From NCBI GenBank assembly GCA_013044265.1, contig JABEUQ010000012.1:1-64000 (forward strand): DNA of 64,000 nt. Reading direction: 5' to 3'. Shown here piece by piece: positions 9,473-19,531 of the stretch. The position numbers and the translations under genes are program-made. This DNA comes from Acidimicrobiaceae bacterium. GTDB taxonomy: Bacteria; Actinomycetota; Acidimicrobiia; Acidimicrobiales; RAAP-2. Position 1 is the first letter of the stretch. The number at the start of each line of letters is the position of its first letter. Below the pieces are notes generated by a model. It had not been told where the DNA came from, ran no database searches, and saw nothing but the letters and a program-made list of their open reading frames with translations.

Positions 9473-10420
9473 CTAGCTCAACTCGGACTCGGCGGCGCGC
9501 ACGCGATTGCGACCCGAGTGCTTGGCCACGTAGAGGGCTCGGTCGGCGTGCCCGATAACATCGCTAATCGTCCGCTTCGAATCCGCAAGGTGACACGCCA
9601 CGCCCGCGCTCAGAGTCATGATCTGGGGCGGGGTGGGGCGTGCCTCGTGCGCAATGGCCAGTATCTTCACCGCGTGAAGCAACCGCTCGGCCGCCGCAAC
9701 GGCCTCGTGAACCTGACTATTGGGCATGACCAGGAGGAACTCCTCGCCACCGTAGCGATAGATATTTTCTCCAGCACGTACCGCGCGGCGCAGACACTTC
9801 GCGACCTGTCGCAGGGCCTCGTCCCCCGCCTGGTGTCCGTAGCGATCGTTGTACGACTTGAAGTAATCGATATCGAACATTGCGACGCAGTACGAGTAGT
9901 GCGACCGCAGCGCGCGAGCGTGCACGTTGAAGAGGTCCTCCTCCATGTGACGGCGATTACCGAGACCCGTCAATGAGTCGGTGAGGGAGCGGCCCAGTAA
10001 CTCCAGGTTGGCTTCTTCGAGCTGCTCTCGTACGCGCGCGAGTTGACGATGTAGATCCGTTACTCGCCGAGCCGCTACCAAGCACGTCTGTATATCGAGT
10101 GGGTTGAACGGTTTGACAATGTAGTCATCAGCACCCGCGTTCATACCCTCGAGCACGTACTCGGCATCAATGAGTCCAGAAACGATGACGACGTAGGTAT
10201 AGATGTCCGTTGTTTCACCACGCACACGCCGGCAGAGTTCAGTCCCGTCCATACCGGGCAACTTCCACTCGGTGAGGAGTACGTCAATGTCGTTGTTACG
10301 CAACAACTCCCAGGCACTCGCCCCGTCGCTCGCCACCAAGCAGTCATGGCCCAACTTCGAGACCATCGCCTTAAGCAGGACTCTGCTGGTCGCATCGTCG
10401 TCGGCCACCAGCACGCGCAT
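9473..10420 (-). CDS. Response regulator with GGDEF (diguanylate cyclase) output domain
   Basis: REC: MRVLVADDDATSRVLLKAMV...AGADDYIVKPFNPLDI; GGDEF: LTDSLTGLGNRRHMEEDL...YRYGGEEFLLVMP. Confidence 0.93.
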   Translation of the reverse strand: MRVLVADDDATSRVLLKAMVSKLGHDCLVASDGASAWELLRNNDIDVLLTEWKLPGMDGTELCRRVRGETTDIYTYVVIVSGLIDAEYVLEGMNAGADDYIVKPFNPLDIQTCLVAARRVTDLHRQLARVREQLEEANLELLGRSLTDSLTGLGNRRHMEEDLFNVHARALRSHYSYCVAMFDIDYFKSYNDRYGHQAGDEALRQVAKCLRRAVRAGENIYRYGGEEFLLVMPNSQVHEAVAAAERLLHAVKILAIAHEARPTPPQIMTLSAGVACHLADSKRTISDVIGHADRALYVAKHSGRNRVRAAESELS

Positions 10421-10421
10421 C

Positions 10422-11036
10422 TCAGCCCCTCACGACGGAATCATTCAAAGCATCGCGCACCACGTTGATCTCCTGCTCCCAGCGTCCAGATCTCGACTTC
10501 GCGCCGTCCAGCTCCTCGCGATGTCCCGGCAGTTCGAAGACGCCAGTGATTCGCGACCGGAGGCGGACTGTCCGTAGCGAGTGTGCCACACGCTCAATCC
10601 GAGAGCCATCGTGAACGCGAACAGTCTCAGCCAAGGTGTTGCCTGGTACGACACCCTGTCCGAGAGACCGCAAGAATACCTCAACGAGCACGACTCCCTC
10701 GTCATCATCGAGACTTCGCAACAGTTGAATCTGCACAGTGTCGAGGGTACCGCCTTTCGGGGCGTGCAAGAAGATCGATGCTGACGACACCCACGAGGCA
10801 GCCTTCTCAAAAGGATTCGCCATCGTTGGCTTGGCCACGTGAACGGACTCCAACTGATGGAGTCGAATCGTCGATCGCGAAGTATTCGACAAATACAACA
10901 CGGCGGGTTGAACAATGACCCGGTCGCCACACGCTGGGCGCGATCGTGGCGTGACCCGGTACCCACACTGGGAAACGTCAGAAGTTTGGTGACCGAGGCG
11001 TCTGCGTTCTCCCCACTCGACACCAAAACTAAGCAT
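10422..11036 (-). CDS. Hypothetical protein abutting the GGDEF response regulator
   Basis: 204 aa ORF, stop codon at 10422-10424 immediately before the GGDEF start codon (10418-10420); no family recognised. The competing frame 10445..11077 looks less protein-like. Confidence 0.5.
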   Translation of the reverse strand: MLSFGVEWGERRRLGHQTSDVSQCGYRVTPRSRPACGDRVIVQPAVLYLSNTSRSTIRLHQLESVHVAKPTMANPFEKAASWVSSASIFLHAPKGGTLDTVQIQLLRSLDDDEGVVLVEVFLRSLGQGVVPGNTLAETVRVHDGSRIERVAHSLRTVRLRSRITGVFELPGHREELDGAKSRSGRWEQEINVVRDALNDSVVRG

Positions 11037-11091
11037 TTTGACAGATTCAAATTTGACGGGCGCCCTAGGTTCCGCAAGGATTAGCCCAGGG

Positions 11092-11322
11092 ATGAGCGCT
11101 CGAGACGATTTGGTGACTGCAGCGCGTTCGTTGCGCGACCAGGGTATGACTGCGTTCTCACTGGCGGACCTTTTAGCGACTGCACGACGCTACGGCAGTA
11201 CCTTCCCGGACCCCGAGTTGAAGAAGGCCCTCGAGGCCGTGATCGCCAGCCCCGACGATGCGGCCCAGGATCACGACGTCTTCGTCGAAGTTCGTAAAGG
11301 CTGGTATCGACTCCGTCGCTAG
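11092..11322 (+). CDS. Small hypothetical protein
   Basis: MSARDDLVTAARSLRDQGMTAFSLADLLATARRYGSTFPDPELKKALE...WYRLRR, wHTH-like composition; ORF listed from 11038. Confidence 0.65.
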   Translation: MSARDDLVTAARSLRDQGMTAFSLADLLATARRYGSTFPDPELKKALEAVIASPDDAAQDHDVFVEVRKGWYRLRR

Positions 11323-11328
11323 TTACAC

Positions 11329-13482
11329 CTAGGAGTGCGAACGGTAGATGCGCTCGGTGTAGTCCTCGAGCATTCGTGCCGAGGAATACATCGGGGCGAG
11401 GCTACGAAGTGAGGCTCGAATGCGAGTCAGCCACACCACGGGGACTCCGTTGGAGTCGCGCGCGAAGAACATGGGCTTGACTTCCTTCTCGAGTAGGTCG
11501 TAGAGGGCTACGGCATCGCGCTCGTCTTGGTCGTTGGGATTATCAAGGGTGGTGCCGTCAATCGCCCACCCGTTCTGACCGTTGTACCCCTCGCTCCACC
11601 AACCGTCGAGCACGCTCAAATTCAGTCCACCGTTCATGGCGGCCTTCATACCGCTGGTCCCACTGGCTTCCATTGGCGGACGCGGCAGGTTGAGCCAGAC
11701 GTCACAACCAGACACCAGTGAAGGGGCCACGCGCATGTCGTAGTCCTCGAGGAAAATCACCCGGTTGGGCAGGTCCATCGAACGCTGCACGCTGAACATG
11801 TTCTTGGCCACAGTCTTGGCCTCATTATCGAGCGGGTGGGCCTTGCCCGCGATGATGAACTGCGCACCCTGTTCGTGATCCACGATGTCGCGCAGACGAT
11901 TGACGTCGCGAAAGAGCAGATCGAGTCGCTTGTAGGTGGCGAGGCGACGGGCGAAACCAATCGTCAAATTGGTCGGATCAAATGCCTCGAGACCCGAGAC
12001 CGCGAGGTCCACGTCTTCGCCACGTGCCAAACGGTCCACCACGATGCGGTCACGAATCATCTCGACGAGCGCGAGTCGCATCTTGCACCGCGCATTCCAC
12101 AAGTCGATGTCGGAAATTTCGTCGACGTGACTCCACATCGCCGGATCATTGGCGTGACGTTCCCAGTCGTGACCCAATACCGTCGAGAGTAGGTGACGCA
12201 TCGTTGGATTCATCCACGTCGGCAGATGCACGCCATTGGTGACGTAGGTGATTGGCACGTCGGACTCGGACTGACCAGGAAACAGCGGATTCCACATGCC
12301 GCGCGCAACCTCACCGTGACGTCGCGAGACTGCGTTGGTCGATCGAGAACACTTAATTGCTAACGGTGAAAAGCCCATGGGCTCACTCGTGGAGTCCTCC
12401 TCGATACGCGTCAGCGCGCCAAGTTCGTCACGCGCAATACCCATCTCGTCAATCGAGTGGCCCAGCACGCGAAAGAATTCGTCCGAAGAGTAGGTCTCGT
12501 TGCCCGCGGGCACCGGGGTATGGGTGGTGAAGGCGAAGCGGTCGCGCCCCTCCGCCAACAGGGTCTTGAGAGTCGGGCGATTGCCCGCGAGCTCCGAGGC
12601 CGTCTGTGACGCGATTTCGAGCGAAGCGAGGGCGGGGTGCCCCTCGTTCATATGAAAGAGACCCGGTCGAATCCCCATGGCGTCGAGCGCCCGCACGCCG
12701 CCAATGCCCAGCAACGCGTATTGCGCGAGACGAATATCGTGGCTCCCTTCGTAGAGACGCGAGGTGACCCAGCGCTCGAGTGGAGTGTTCTCTTGCAGCT
12801 CAGTATCGAGGAGGAACAACGTGGTTCGTCCCACGTTGACCCGCCACACCTGCGCCGACAGCTCAGAGTCCCACACGGGGACTTTGACCTTGATCGGCTG
12901 GTCGTCGCCACCACGCACGCGCACGATGGGTAGCTGTCCGGTGTTCGCCTCAATCCAGTATTCGTGCTGCCAGCCCGAGAGGTCCATGCGCTGGTGAAGA
13001 TAACCACGCCGGTACAACAACCCGACCCCCACGACGTCAAGCGCTTGGTCCGAAGTCTCCTTGAGGTAGTCACCGGCCAACACGCCGAGCCCACCCGAAT
13101 ACACCGGCAGTGACTGGTGTACGGCAAATTCGGCACAGAAGAACGCTACGGGTCCCGTCGGCAGCACCCGCGTGGTGGGACGTGCCAAATCTTCCTCCAT
13201 GCGTTGGGCCACCTGGTGAAGAAGCTCGAGGTAGCCCTGGTCGGTCGCCGTACGCAGCAAATCGCGCTCGGGAAGGTTCAACAAGAAGCGCACCGGATTT
13301 TCCCCCGCTAACAGGAACCGGTGAGAATCAATCGAGGTGAACAGCTCAACACCGCCGGGCGTCCAACTCCACAAGTAGTTATACGAAATCCACGCGAGGT
13401 CTTCGAGTGGTTCTGGAAGGCGGCGAGCCAGTCGGTCGACAGCGCGACGAAGGTCGCGCGTCCCATCAAAACGCTTTGTCAT
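11329..13482 (-). CDS. glgP: Alpha-glucan (glycogen/maltodextrin) phosphorylase, paralogue 1
   Basis: 717 aa; DUF3417-like N-terminus, SGGLGVLAGDYLKETSDQAL, HMNEGHPAL, PLP motif EASGTSGMKAAMNGGLNLSVLDGWW. Confidence 0.93.
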   Translation of the reverse strand: MTKRFDGTRDLRRAVDRLARRLPEPLEDLAWISYNYLWSWTPGGVELFTSIDSHRFLLAGENPVRFLLNLPERDLLRTATDQGYLELLHQVAQRMEEDLARPTTRVLPTGPVAFFCAEFAVHQSLPVYSGGLGVLAGDYLKETSDQALDVVGVGLLYRRGYLHQRMDLSGWQHEYWIEANTGQLPIVRVRGGDDQPIKVKVPVWDSELSAQVWRVNVGRTTLFLLDTELQENTPLERWVTSRLYEGSHDIRLAQYALLGIGGVRALDAMGIRPGLFHMNEGHPALASLEIASQTASELAGNRPTLKTLLAEGRDRFAFTTHTPVPAGNETYSSDEFFRVLGHSIDEMGIARDELGALTRIEEDSTSEPMGFSPLAIKCSRSTNAVSRRHGEVARGMWNPLFPGQSESDVPITYVTNGVHLPTWMNPTMRHLLSTVLGHDWERHANDPAMWSHVDEISDIDLWNARCKMRLALVEMIRDRIVVDRLARGEDVDLAVSGLEAFDPTNLTIGFARRLATYKRLDLLFRDVNRLRDIVDHEQGAQFIIAGKAHPLDNEAKTVAKNMFSVQRSMDLPNRVIFLEDYDMRVAPSLVSGCDVWLNLPRPPMEASGTSGMKAAMNGGLNLSVLDGWWSEGYNGQNGWAIDGTTLDNPNDQDERDAVALYDLLEKEVKPMFFARDSNGVPVVWLTRIRASLRSLAPMYSSARMLEDYTERIYRSHS

Positions 13483-13492
13483 TCAAGAGAAT

Positions 13493-15526
13493 CTAGTGGG
13501 TCACTTCGACGTTCTTAGAGAGATTGAATGTATCTTGCAGCCCCATAGCGAGTACGAGGGGCTCCAGCGCCACACGATCGACGTCGCCGTGATCATGCGC
13601 GACAATCGCCCACAACGCCCGACGAATCGCGGCCTCTCCCACCGGAGTGACGAAACGCGGGGCCGCGGCCAAGGCCAGCAAGGTGACCTCGTCGTCGTGC
13701 GTCGACCTACGATGTAGCAGGTCAGAGGCTAAAAGACTTAGAGTGCCCTCCACGTCGCTCGAACGTTTTCCCATCATCCGTGCCACGGCGACGCGTGAGA
13801 TCACGTCGGCGCCGAGGCGCTCAAGGTCCACGCGACGCCACATGGTGTTGTCCGAGATATCGACGAAAAGCGCAGAATTATCCCCGAGAGTCGTATGAGT
13901 CAGGAATGTGAATTTTCGCAACGTGAGGGTGTTGGTGAGGGTGATGCGCACCTCAGCGCTTTCGCCGGGCTGGTAGTGAATACTCCACGTCCCGCGCGTA
14001 GTACGTGCGAAATCTCCGCAGGATGCGAACTCCGCCGCGGCGCCCGCCGCGATTTGAACTTCGTCGGTACGAAAACCGTCGCACGCCCGCTGCCACAATT
14101 GCTCGCCCGAGATGTCGTAGTGAGCCGAGCGTACCGCCGCCAGACGTTGAACGAAGGGGGTCTCGAAGTCGCGTCCCGTCGTTCGCCGGGTGAGTTCTAG
14201 GGCGAGAGCCGCGTAGCGCAGGACGATACTCGTCTCAATCTCCGCGGGGTCGGCGAAGAACCACGCGCAACTCGTGAAGGAATACATGAGATTGCGATGA
14301 GCTTCGCAGACCTCGAGAACTCGACTGCGCTCGTCGTGGTTGAGTTCTCGGTTCTGGTGGCGCCCCAAGAAATCTTGTGCTGACCATTCACCCGCGATGA
14401 CCTTGCCGTAGTCGAGCACAGCGGCGTCGCTGGATTGCACGTGGTGACCTAGTTCCCAGTCGAGGGCGGAGCCCGCGTGCTCCCTTAGCCAATCGAGCGC
14501 GTCACGTAGTGGCGCACGCCACTTCAGGTCGAAGCCCGCTCGTTCACCAGTCACGCAACCACACGCGCTACGCCAACGTTCGACGCCGTGCGCACAACTC
14601 CACGCGGAAACGTCGTGCAGCTGAACCTCGTGGGTGGGTATTCGTCCACTCAGCCACTCGCCCAACGTCGTCGAGATCTGATACTTCTCCTGGAGTCGAC
14701 GCGTCGCCCACGCCACACCGATATCGCCGAAACGATGGTGGTGCCCGTAGGTCTCACCGTCGGCGACGATGAGTACGACGCCATCATCTTCCCCCAGCGC
14801 CGCGATCATCGTGTCGGCCAACTTGTTCCCATCGGCCACCAGGTCACCGAAAGCGATGCTCTGAGAGAGGTCGTGGTGACCAAAAACCACGGTAATTCGT
14901 GCGCCGCTGGGCAACGAGACGAAGTAGGCCTTCGAAGTATCGAGGGTGTCCGCCCCGACCTTCACCCACTTCTCGCCCGGTGCACGCGTCATGGCGGCCT
15001 GGGTCGGCATCAAGACGGTATAGGTAATACCCTGGCGCGCCAGGACCTCGAGTGTGGCGAGATCGACACCGGTCTCGGGCAACCACATGCCGACCGGCTC
15101 TTCACCGTAGCGTGAGCGAAAGTCATCAATACCCCAGGCGACCAAGCGCTCCTGGTCGGTTGGCGTGGCTAGGGGGACGATGGCGTGTACCAGTGGCGCC
15201 GCCACCACGACCCGATGAGCGCCGCGACTCGACGCACGCATCTCGCGCTGGAGGGCAGTCTCGACGTCGGGTGCGTATTTCGCGAGCCAGTGGTGCAACG
15301 TGGGTCCGAGGTCGAAGCTGCTCTGGGTCAGGGGCTCAAAAAGTGATGTCGTAGCGTCCTCGTTCTCCAACGCGACCGCGACCATGGCGCGATAACACTC
15401 CGCAGCGATGCGCTCGTTCCAGTCGTGATACGGCCACGCACTCCATTCGTGGTTGAACAGTCCCGTCCAAGGGTCTTCACGCGGAGGTTGGTAGAAGTGG
15501 TAGTGGAAGCCAGCGATCGGAGACAT
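13493..15526 (-). CDS. GH57-type glycoside hydrolase / DUF3536 protein
   Basis: 677 aa; FHYHFYQPPREDPWTG, GMWLPETGVDLATLEVLARQGITYTVLMPTQA, IVADGETYGHHHRFGD. Confidence 0.85.
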   Translation of the reverse strand: MSPIAGFHYHFYQPPREDPWTGLFNHEWSAWPYHDWNERIAAECYRAMVAVALENEDATTSLFEPLTQSSFDLGPTLHHWLAKYAPDVETALQREMRASSRGAHRVVVAAPLVHAIVPLATPTDQERLVAWGIDDFRSRYGEEPVGMWLPETGVDLATLEVLARQGITYTVLMPTQAAMTRAPGEKWVKVGADTLDTSKAYFVSLPSGARITVVFGHHDLSQSIAFGDLVADGNKLADTMIAALGEDDGVVLIVADGETYGHHHRFGDIGVAWATRRLQEKYQISTTLGEWLSGRIPTHEVQLHDVSAWSCAHGVERWRSACGCVTGERAGFDLKWRAPLRDALDWLREHAGSALDWELGHHVQSSDAAVLDYGKVIAGEWSAQDFLGRHQNRELNHDERSRVLEVCEAHRNLMYSFTSCAWFFADPAEIETSIVLRYAALALELTRRTTGRDFETPFVQRLAAVRSAHYDISGEQLWQRACDGFRTDEVQIAAGAAAEFASCGDFARTTRGTWSIHYQPGESAEVRITLTNTLTLRKFTFLTHTTLGDNSALFVDISDNTMWRRVDLERLGADVISRVAVARMMGKRSSDVEGTLSLLASDLLHRRSTHDDEVTLLALAAAPRFVTPVGEAAIRRALWAIVAHDHGDVDRVALEPLVLAMGLQDTFNLSKNVEVTH

Positions 15527-18500
15527 CTAATTCTTTCGTTGCAGGACGACGAATGACAAGGGTGGAAGTGACATGCGAACTACAGTTTCCTCGGGCTCAG
15601 CGCCCGGTGTCGCCCCGCGCAGGTTGGTCGGATAGCCGCTGCCGCCGTACTCGGGGTCGTCAGAGTTGGCGAGCACCATCCACGAGCTCGACGACGACAC
15701 CGGAATCTGATACTCATCGCGCGGCACCGGCGTGAAATTGGCCACCATCACCAACTCCTCGTTTCCCTCACCACGCCGCCAAATCAGGATGCTCTGTTCG
15801 GCGTCATCACAACTGAGCCAACTGAAGTCCTGGCCCCCGGAGTCATCGAGGTGCAGCGAAACCTCTGAGCGGTAGAGCTCGTTACAGCGTTGGGTCCAGC
15901 GTCGTACCCCCTCGTGTGCCGGGAAGTCACGTAGGTGCCAGTCCAGGCTCTTCTCATGATCCCACTCCGAGCGCTGGGCGAACTCCGCGCCCATAAAGAG
16001 CAACTTCTTACCCGGGAGCCCGAACTGGTAGCCCAGCAGCAAGCGCAGATTGGCAAATTCTTGCCACGCGTCACCAGCCATCTTGGACAACAGCGAACCC
16101 TTGCCGTGCACGACCTCGTCGTGACTCAGTGGCAACATGAAACGTTCGTGGCCGGCGTAGATCGCGCGAAAGGTCAATTCGTTCTGGTGATACTTGCGAT
16201 GGATGGCATCGCGCGAGAGGTAGTCGAGCGTGTCGTGCATCCAGCCCATGTCCCACTTGAAGGTGAAGCCCAGCCCCCCATCGCTAGTGACCTGGGTCAC
16301 CCGCGGCCACGAGGTCGACTCCTCGGCGACCATGAGCGCCCCGGGAAACGCGGAGGTCACCGCGTCGTTGCATTGACGCAAGAAGGAGATGGCGTCGAGA
16401 TCCTCGCGCCCCCCGAAACGATTGGGCACCCACTGCCCCGGGCCGCGGCTGTAATCGAGGTAGAGCATGCTCGCCACCGCGTCCACTCGCAGACCATCCA
16501 CGTGGTATTCCTCGAGCCAGAAACACGCGCTCGAGATAAGAAAACTCCGCACTTCGTTGCGGCTGTAGTTAAAGGTCCAGCTCTGCCAATCCGGATGCAC
16601 CCGTTGGCGCACGTCAGCGTGCTCGTACAGGTGCGTTCCGTCAAAGAGACCTAGAGCGTGCGCGTCGGAGGGGAAGTGCGAGGGAACCCAGTCGAGGAGG
16701 ACGCCCACGTCGTGCGCGTGTAGTTCGTCAACGAGATACTTGAAATCGTCGGGGGTGCCGTTGCGCGAAGTGGGAGCGAAATAGCCCGTCGTCTGATAGC
16801 CCCAAGATCCGTAGAACGGGTGTTCCATGACTGGCAGGAACTGCACGTGCGTGAAACCCATCTCCACGCAATAGGCCGGCAATTGTTCGGCCATCTCGCG
16901 GTAGCTCAGTGCACGGTTACCCTCTTCGGGAACGCGTCGCCACGAACCCAAATGCACTTCGTAGACCGACACCGGACGATTTCGTGCGACGTAGTCCTGA
17001 CGTCGTCCCAGCCACTGCTCGTCGCGCCATTCGTAGTGTGAACTCCAAATTTTGCTGGCGGTGTTCGAGGGCACTTCGAAGAGTCGCCCGACCGGGTCGG
17101 CCTTATCCACCTCACCCCCGCCGAGGCGTGAGCGGATGCGGTATTTATACGCCTGTCCCGCCACGGCCCCGGGTACGAAACCTTCCCAGATTCCCGAGTT
17201 CTCCCGTGGCAGTAGGGCGTGAGGTCCTGCGTCCCACTCGTTGAAATCACCCACGACCGCGACGCGTTCGGCGTTGGGAGCCCACACCGCGAAGTAACAA
17301 CCCTCCACGCCATCAGCGATCATTGGATGGCAACCGAGGTGGTGGTGCAAACGGAAATGGCGCCCCTCATTGAACAGGTGCAGGTCCTCCGAGGAGAACC
17401 GCGTCACGTCCGATACCCCCGGCATGCCGTGACCGCCCGCGGCGAAACCGCGTCGTTCCCGTAGGGGCGTCAAGGTCTCGGCCAGAACGCGTGTCGAGGC
17501 CATCTCCTCGAGGCTGAGCGGCGTCTGCTGACTCCAGTTCGGTCGCTCATCAAACGTGCCGGGCAGGTTGACACCGACGGGGACTTTGAGCAAGTCCTCG
17601 ATCTGCACCATGACCAAACCCGCTGGGGAGTCGGCGAGGGACGCGTGGACCGCGTCGAGTACGTGCTCGGGTTGGACGTTGACACCGAGTCCGAGTACGC
17701 GCACCAAACGCTCACGGTCGTCGCGTCGATTTTCTCGCGCACGTACGGCGCCATCCTCACTGAGGTGCCCCACCGCCACGCGCTCATCAATATCACCCTC
17801 ACTCCACCAACCGAGGAACGTGGCCGTATCGTGGGTGCCGAAGGACGCCACCGCCCCCACCGGTACCGGTTCGAGTGCGTCGTGGCCGATCGCGAACTGG
17901 GCCACGTACGTGCGGCGAAGTCCCTCGTGAGCCATAGCGTCGCGCAGGTCCCCGTCGACGGTGCCCAGGTCCTCGCCCACCACGTCACAGCCGAATCTCA
18001 AGGCTTCGATGGCCACGATGGCGAGTAGTTCTTGGAAGGGCATCTTCACGTAAAGTCCATCGCGAGCACTCGCACCATCGGGAACCCAGAAGAGCCGTTG
18101 TAGCCCCATCACGTGGTCAATACGCACCACGCCGGCCACTCGCATATGACAGCGCAGCGCATCGCGAAACTGCTGATGAGCACCCTCGCGGATTCGCGCG
18201 GGGTGCAGTGGTGGGGCGCCCCAGGTCTGGCCATCGGTCGTGAGATCGTCGGCCGGGGCCCCCAGGGACATCGAGGATACGTATTCGCTCGGGTTCTTCC
18301 ACACGTCGTAACCGTCGGGGTGCACACCAATGGGAATGTCGAGTTGCAACGTCTGACCACGTTGGGCGAGACGTTGCGCGAGCTCGGTCATTTGCCCGTC
18401 GATTATCCATTGGGCGAAGAGGTGATAGCGCACCAGGGTCGGGTCGACGTCATTCCAGCGCAGCAGTCCTGATTTCGCGGTCGAGGGCCACTCGCGGAAA

Positions 18501-19531
18501 TTGCGACCGAAGCGCTCGCTCGCTGCGCGAAAGCGCGCGTAATCATTCACTTCAGGGTGTTCAGTCACGTACGAACGCAGTCCACTCTCGTAGAGAGCCA
18601 TGAACTCCGTCTGGGTCGCGGCCCAGGCCTGGATCACCTGACGCTTCGCCGCGAAGGCGGCTGCTCCGTCGACGTGACCACCCTTGGACCACGTGGCGCG
18701 ATGCGCGAGTGAATACGTGTCGTTCATCAACTGCTGGGCCGCGAAGGAGTGCGACAAGAACTCCACCTGGTCCAGCGCAATCCAGCGATCGTTCCAAAAA
18801 CGCCGACTCACCGGTCGATACGGACTCGCCTCGAAATCGTAGGGACCAAAGGACGAGAGCAGCGGCAACGTGGAGACCACCGTGGCACCCTGGTTCGCCA
18901 CCAGGCGCGCGAACTCATCGAGGTCCTCGACGTCGCCGGCACCCCAGGAGCGCTGCGAGTGCAGAGAGAAGATCGGTGCCTGTACCGAAAAGGCTCGCCA
19001 GTCTCGGCTGAATCGGTGTGGCGCGCCGCGCAGGGGTCGCACGATCAGTGTGGACCAGAAGATACGCTTGCCCACGATGACGCACAGTTGGTGGTAGCCC
19101 ACCCTCATCGCCGGCAGTGGCAGAGCCCACGCGCGCGGCTCCTGCGGCGCGGTCTCGAGCATCGAGAGTTCGTCGGTGCGCATCTGCCACGAGGATTCGC
19201 CACCGAACTCGAACTCGATGCGACACTCGAAGCTCACGAGTCTGCGTGCCATACGCAACGCCACCACCGCGTTCACTCCTTCGTCGATCACGTACACGGG
19301 TTCGAGCACCCGTTCCACGCGCTCCTGGTTGTAGCGTCGCAGAGCGCTGCGCGCACCCGCGGGCGAGACGAGGGTCTCCATGTCACCGAGTGCGTTGAGC
19401 ACCGTCAAGAGTGACTCAACGCTGGCGCGACGCTCCTGACCTCGTCCGTCGACGTAGTGCGTCTCGACCCCGCGTGCATGGGCCAGGTCCAGCAACGATG
19501 GAGGAATCGGGGTGTCGCTCACAGTGACCAC
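15527..19531 (-). CDS. Bifunctional 4-alpha-glucanotransferase (N-terminal MalQ) / 1,4-alpha-glucan branching enzyme (C-terminal GlgB) fusion
   Basis: Continuous 1334-aa ORF. MalQ half: VVRIDHVMGLQRLFWVPDG, CDVVGEDLGTVDGDLRDAM, ASFGTHDTATFLGWW. GlgB half: CBM48-like YFAVWAPNAERVAVVGDFNEWD, GLRVDAVASMLYLDYSR, MVAEESTSWPRVTQ, LPLSHDEVVHGKGSLL. Confidence 0.93.
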   Translation of the reverse strand: MVTVSDTPIPPSLLDLAHARGVETHYVDGRGQERRASVESLLTVLNALGDMETLVSPAGARSALRRYNQERVERVLEPVYVIDEGVNAVVALRMARRLVSFECRIEFEFGGESSWQMRTDELSMLETAPQEPRAWALPLPAMRVGYHQLCVIVGKRIFWSTLIVRPLRGAPHRFSRDWRAFSVQAPIFSLHSQRSWGAGDVEDLDEFARLVANQGATVVSTLPLLSSFGPYDFEASPYRPVSRRFWNDRWIALDQVEFLSHSFAAQQLMNDTYSLAHRATWSKGGHVDGAAAFAAKRQVIQAWAATQTEFMALYESGLRSYVTEHPEVNDYARFRAASERFGRNFREWPSTAKSGLLRWNDVDPTLVRYHLFAQWIIDGQMTELAQRLAQRGQTLQLDIPIGVHPDGYDVWKNPSEYVSSMSLGAPADDLTTDGQTWGAPPLHPARIREGAHQQFRDALRCHMRVAGVVRIDHVMGLQRLFWVPDGASARDGLYVKMPFQELLAIVAIEALRFGCDVVGEDLGTVDGDLRDAMAHEGLRRTYVAQFAIGHDALEPVPVGAVASFGTHDTATFLGWWSEGDIDERVAVGHLSEDGAVRARENRRDDRERLVRVLGLGVNVQPEHVLDAVHASLADSPAGLVMVQIEDLLKVPVGVNLPGTFDERPNWSQQTPLSLEEMASTRVLAETLTPLRERRGFAAGGHGMPGVSDVTRFSSEDLHLFNEGRHFRLHHHLGCHPMIADGVEGCYFAVWAPNAERVAVVGDFNEWDAGPHALLPRENSGIWEGFVPGAVAGQAYKYRIRSRLGGGEVDKADPVGRLFEVPSNTASKIWSSHYEWRDEQWLGRRQDYVARNRPVSVYEVHLGSWRRVPEEGNRALSYREMAEQLPAYCVEMGFTHVQFLPVMEHPFYGSWGYQTTGYFAPTSRNGTPDDFKYLVDELHAHDVGVLLDWVPSHFPSDAHALGLFDGTHLYEHADVRQRVHPDWQSWTFNYSRNEVRSFLISSACFWLEEYHVDGLRVDAVASMLYLDYSRGPGQWVPNRFGGREDLDAISFLRQCNDAVTSAFPGALMVAEESTSWPRVTQVTSDGGLGFTFKWDMGWMHDTLDYLSRDAIHRKYHQNELTFRAIYAGHERFMLPLSHDEVVHGKGSLLSKMAGDAWQEFANLRLLLGYQFGLPGKKLLFMGAEFAQRSEWDHEKSLDWHLRDFPAHEGVRRWTQRCNELYRSEVSLHLDDSGGQDFSWLSCDDAEQSILIWRRGEGNEELVMVANFTPVPRDEYQIPVSSSSSWMVLANSDDPEYGGSGYPTNLRGATPGAEPEETVVRMSLPPLSFVVLQRKN

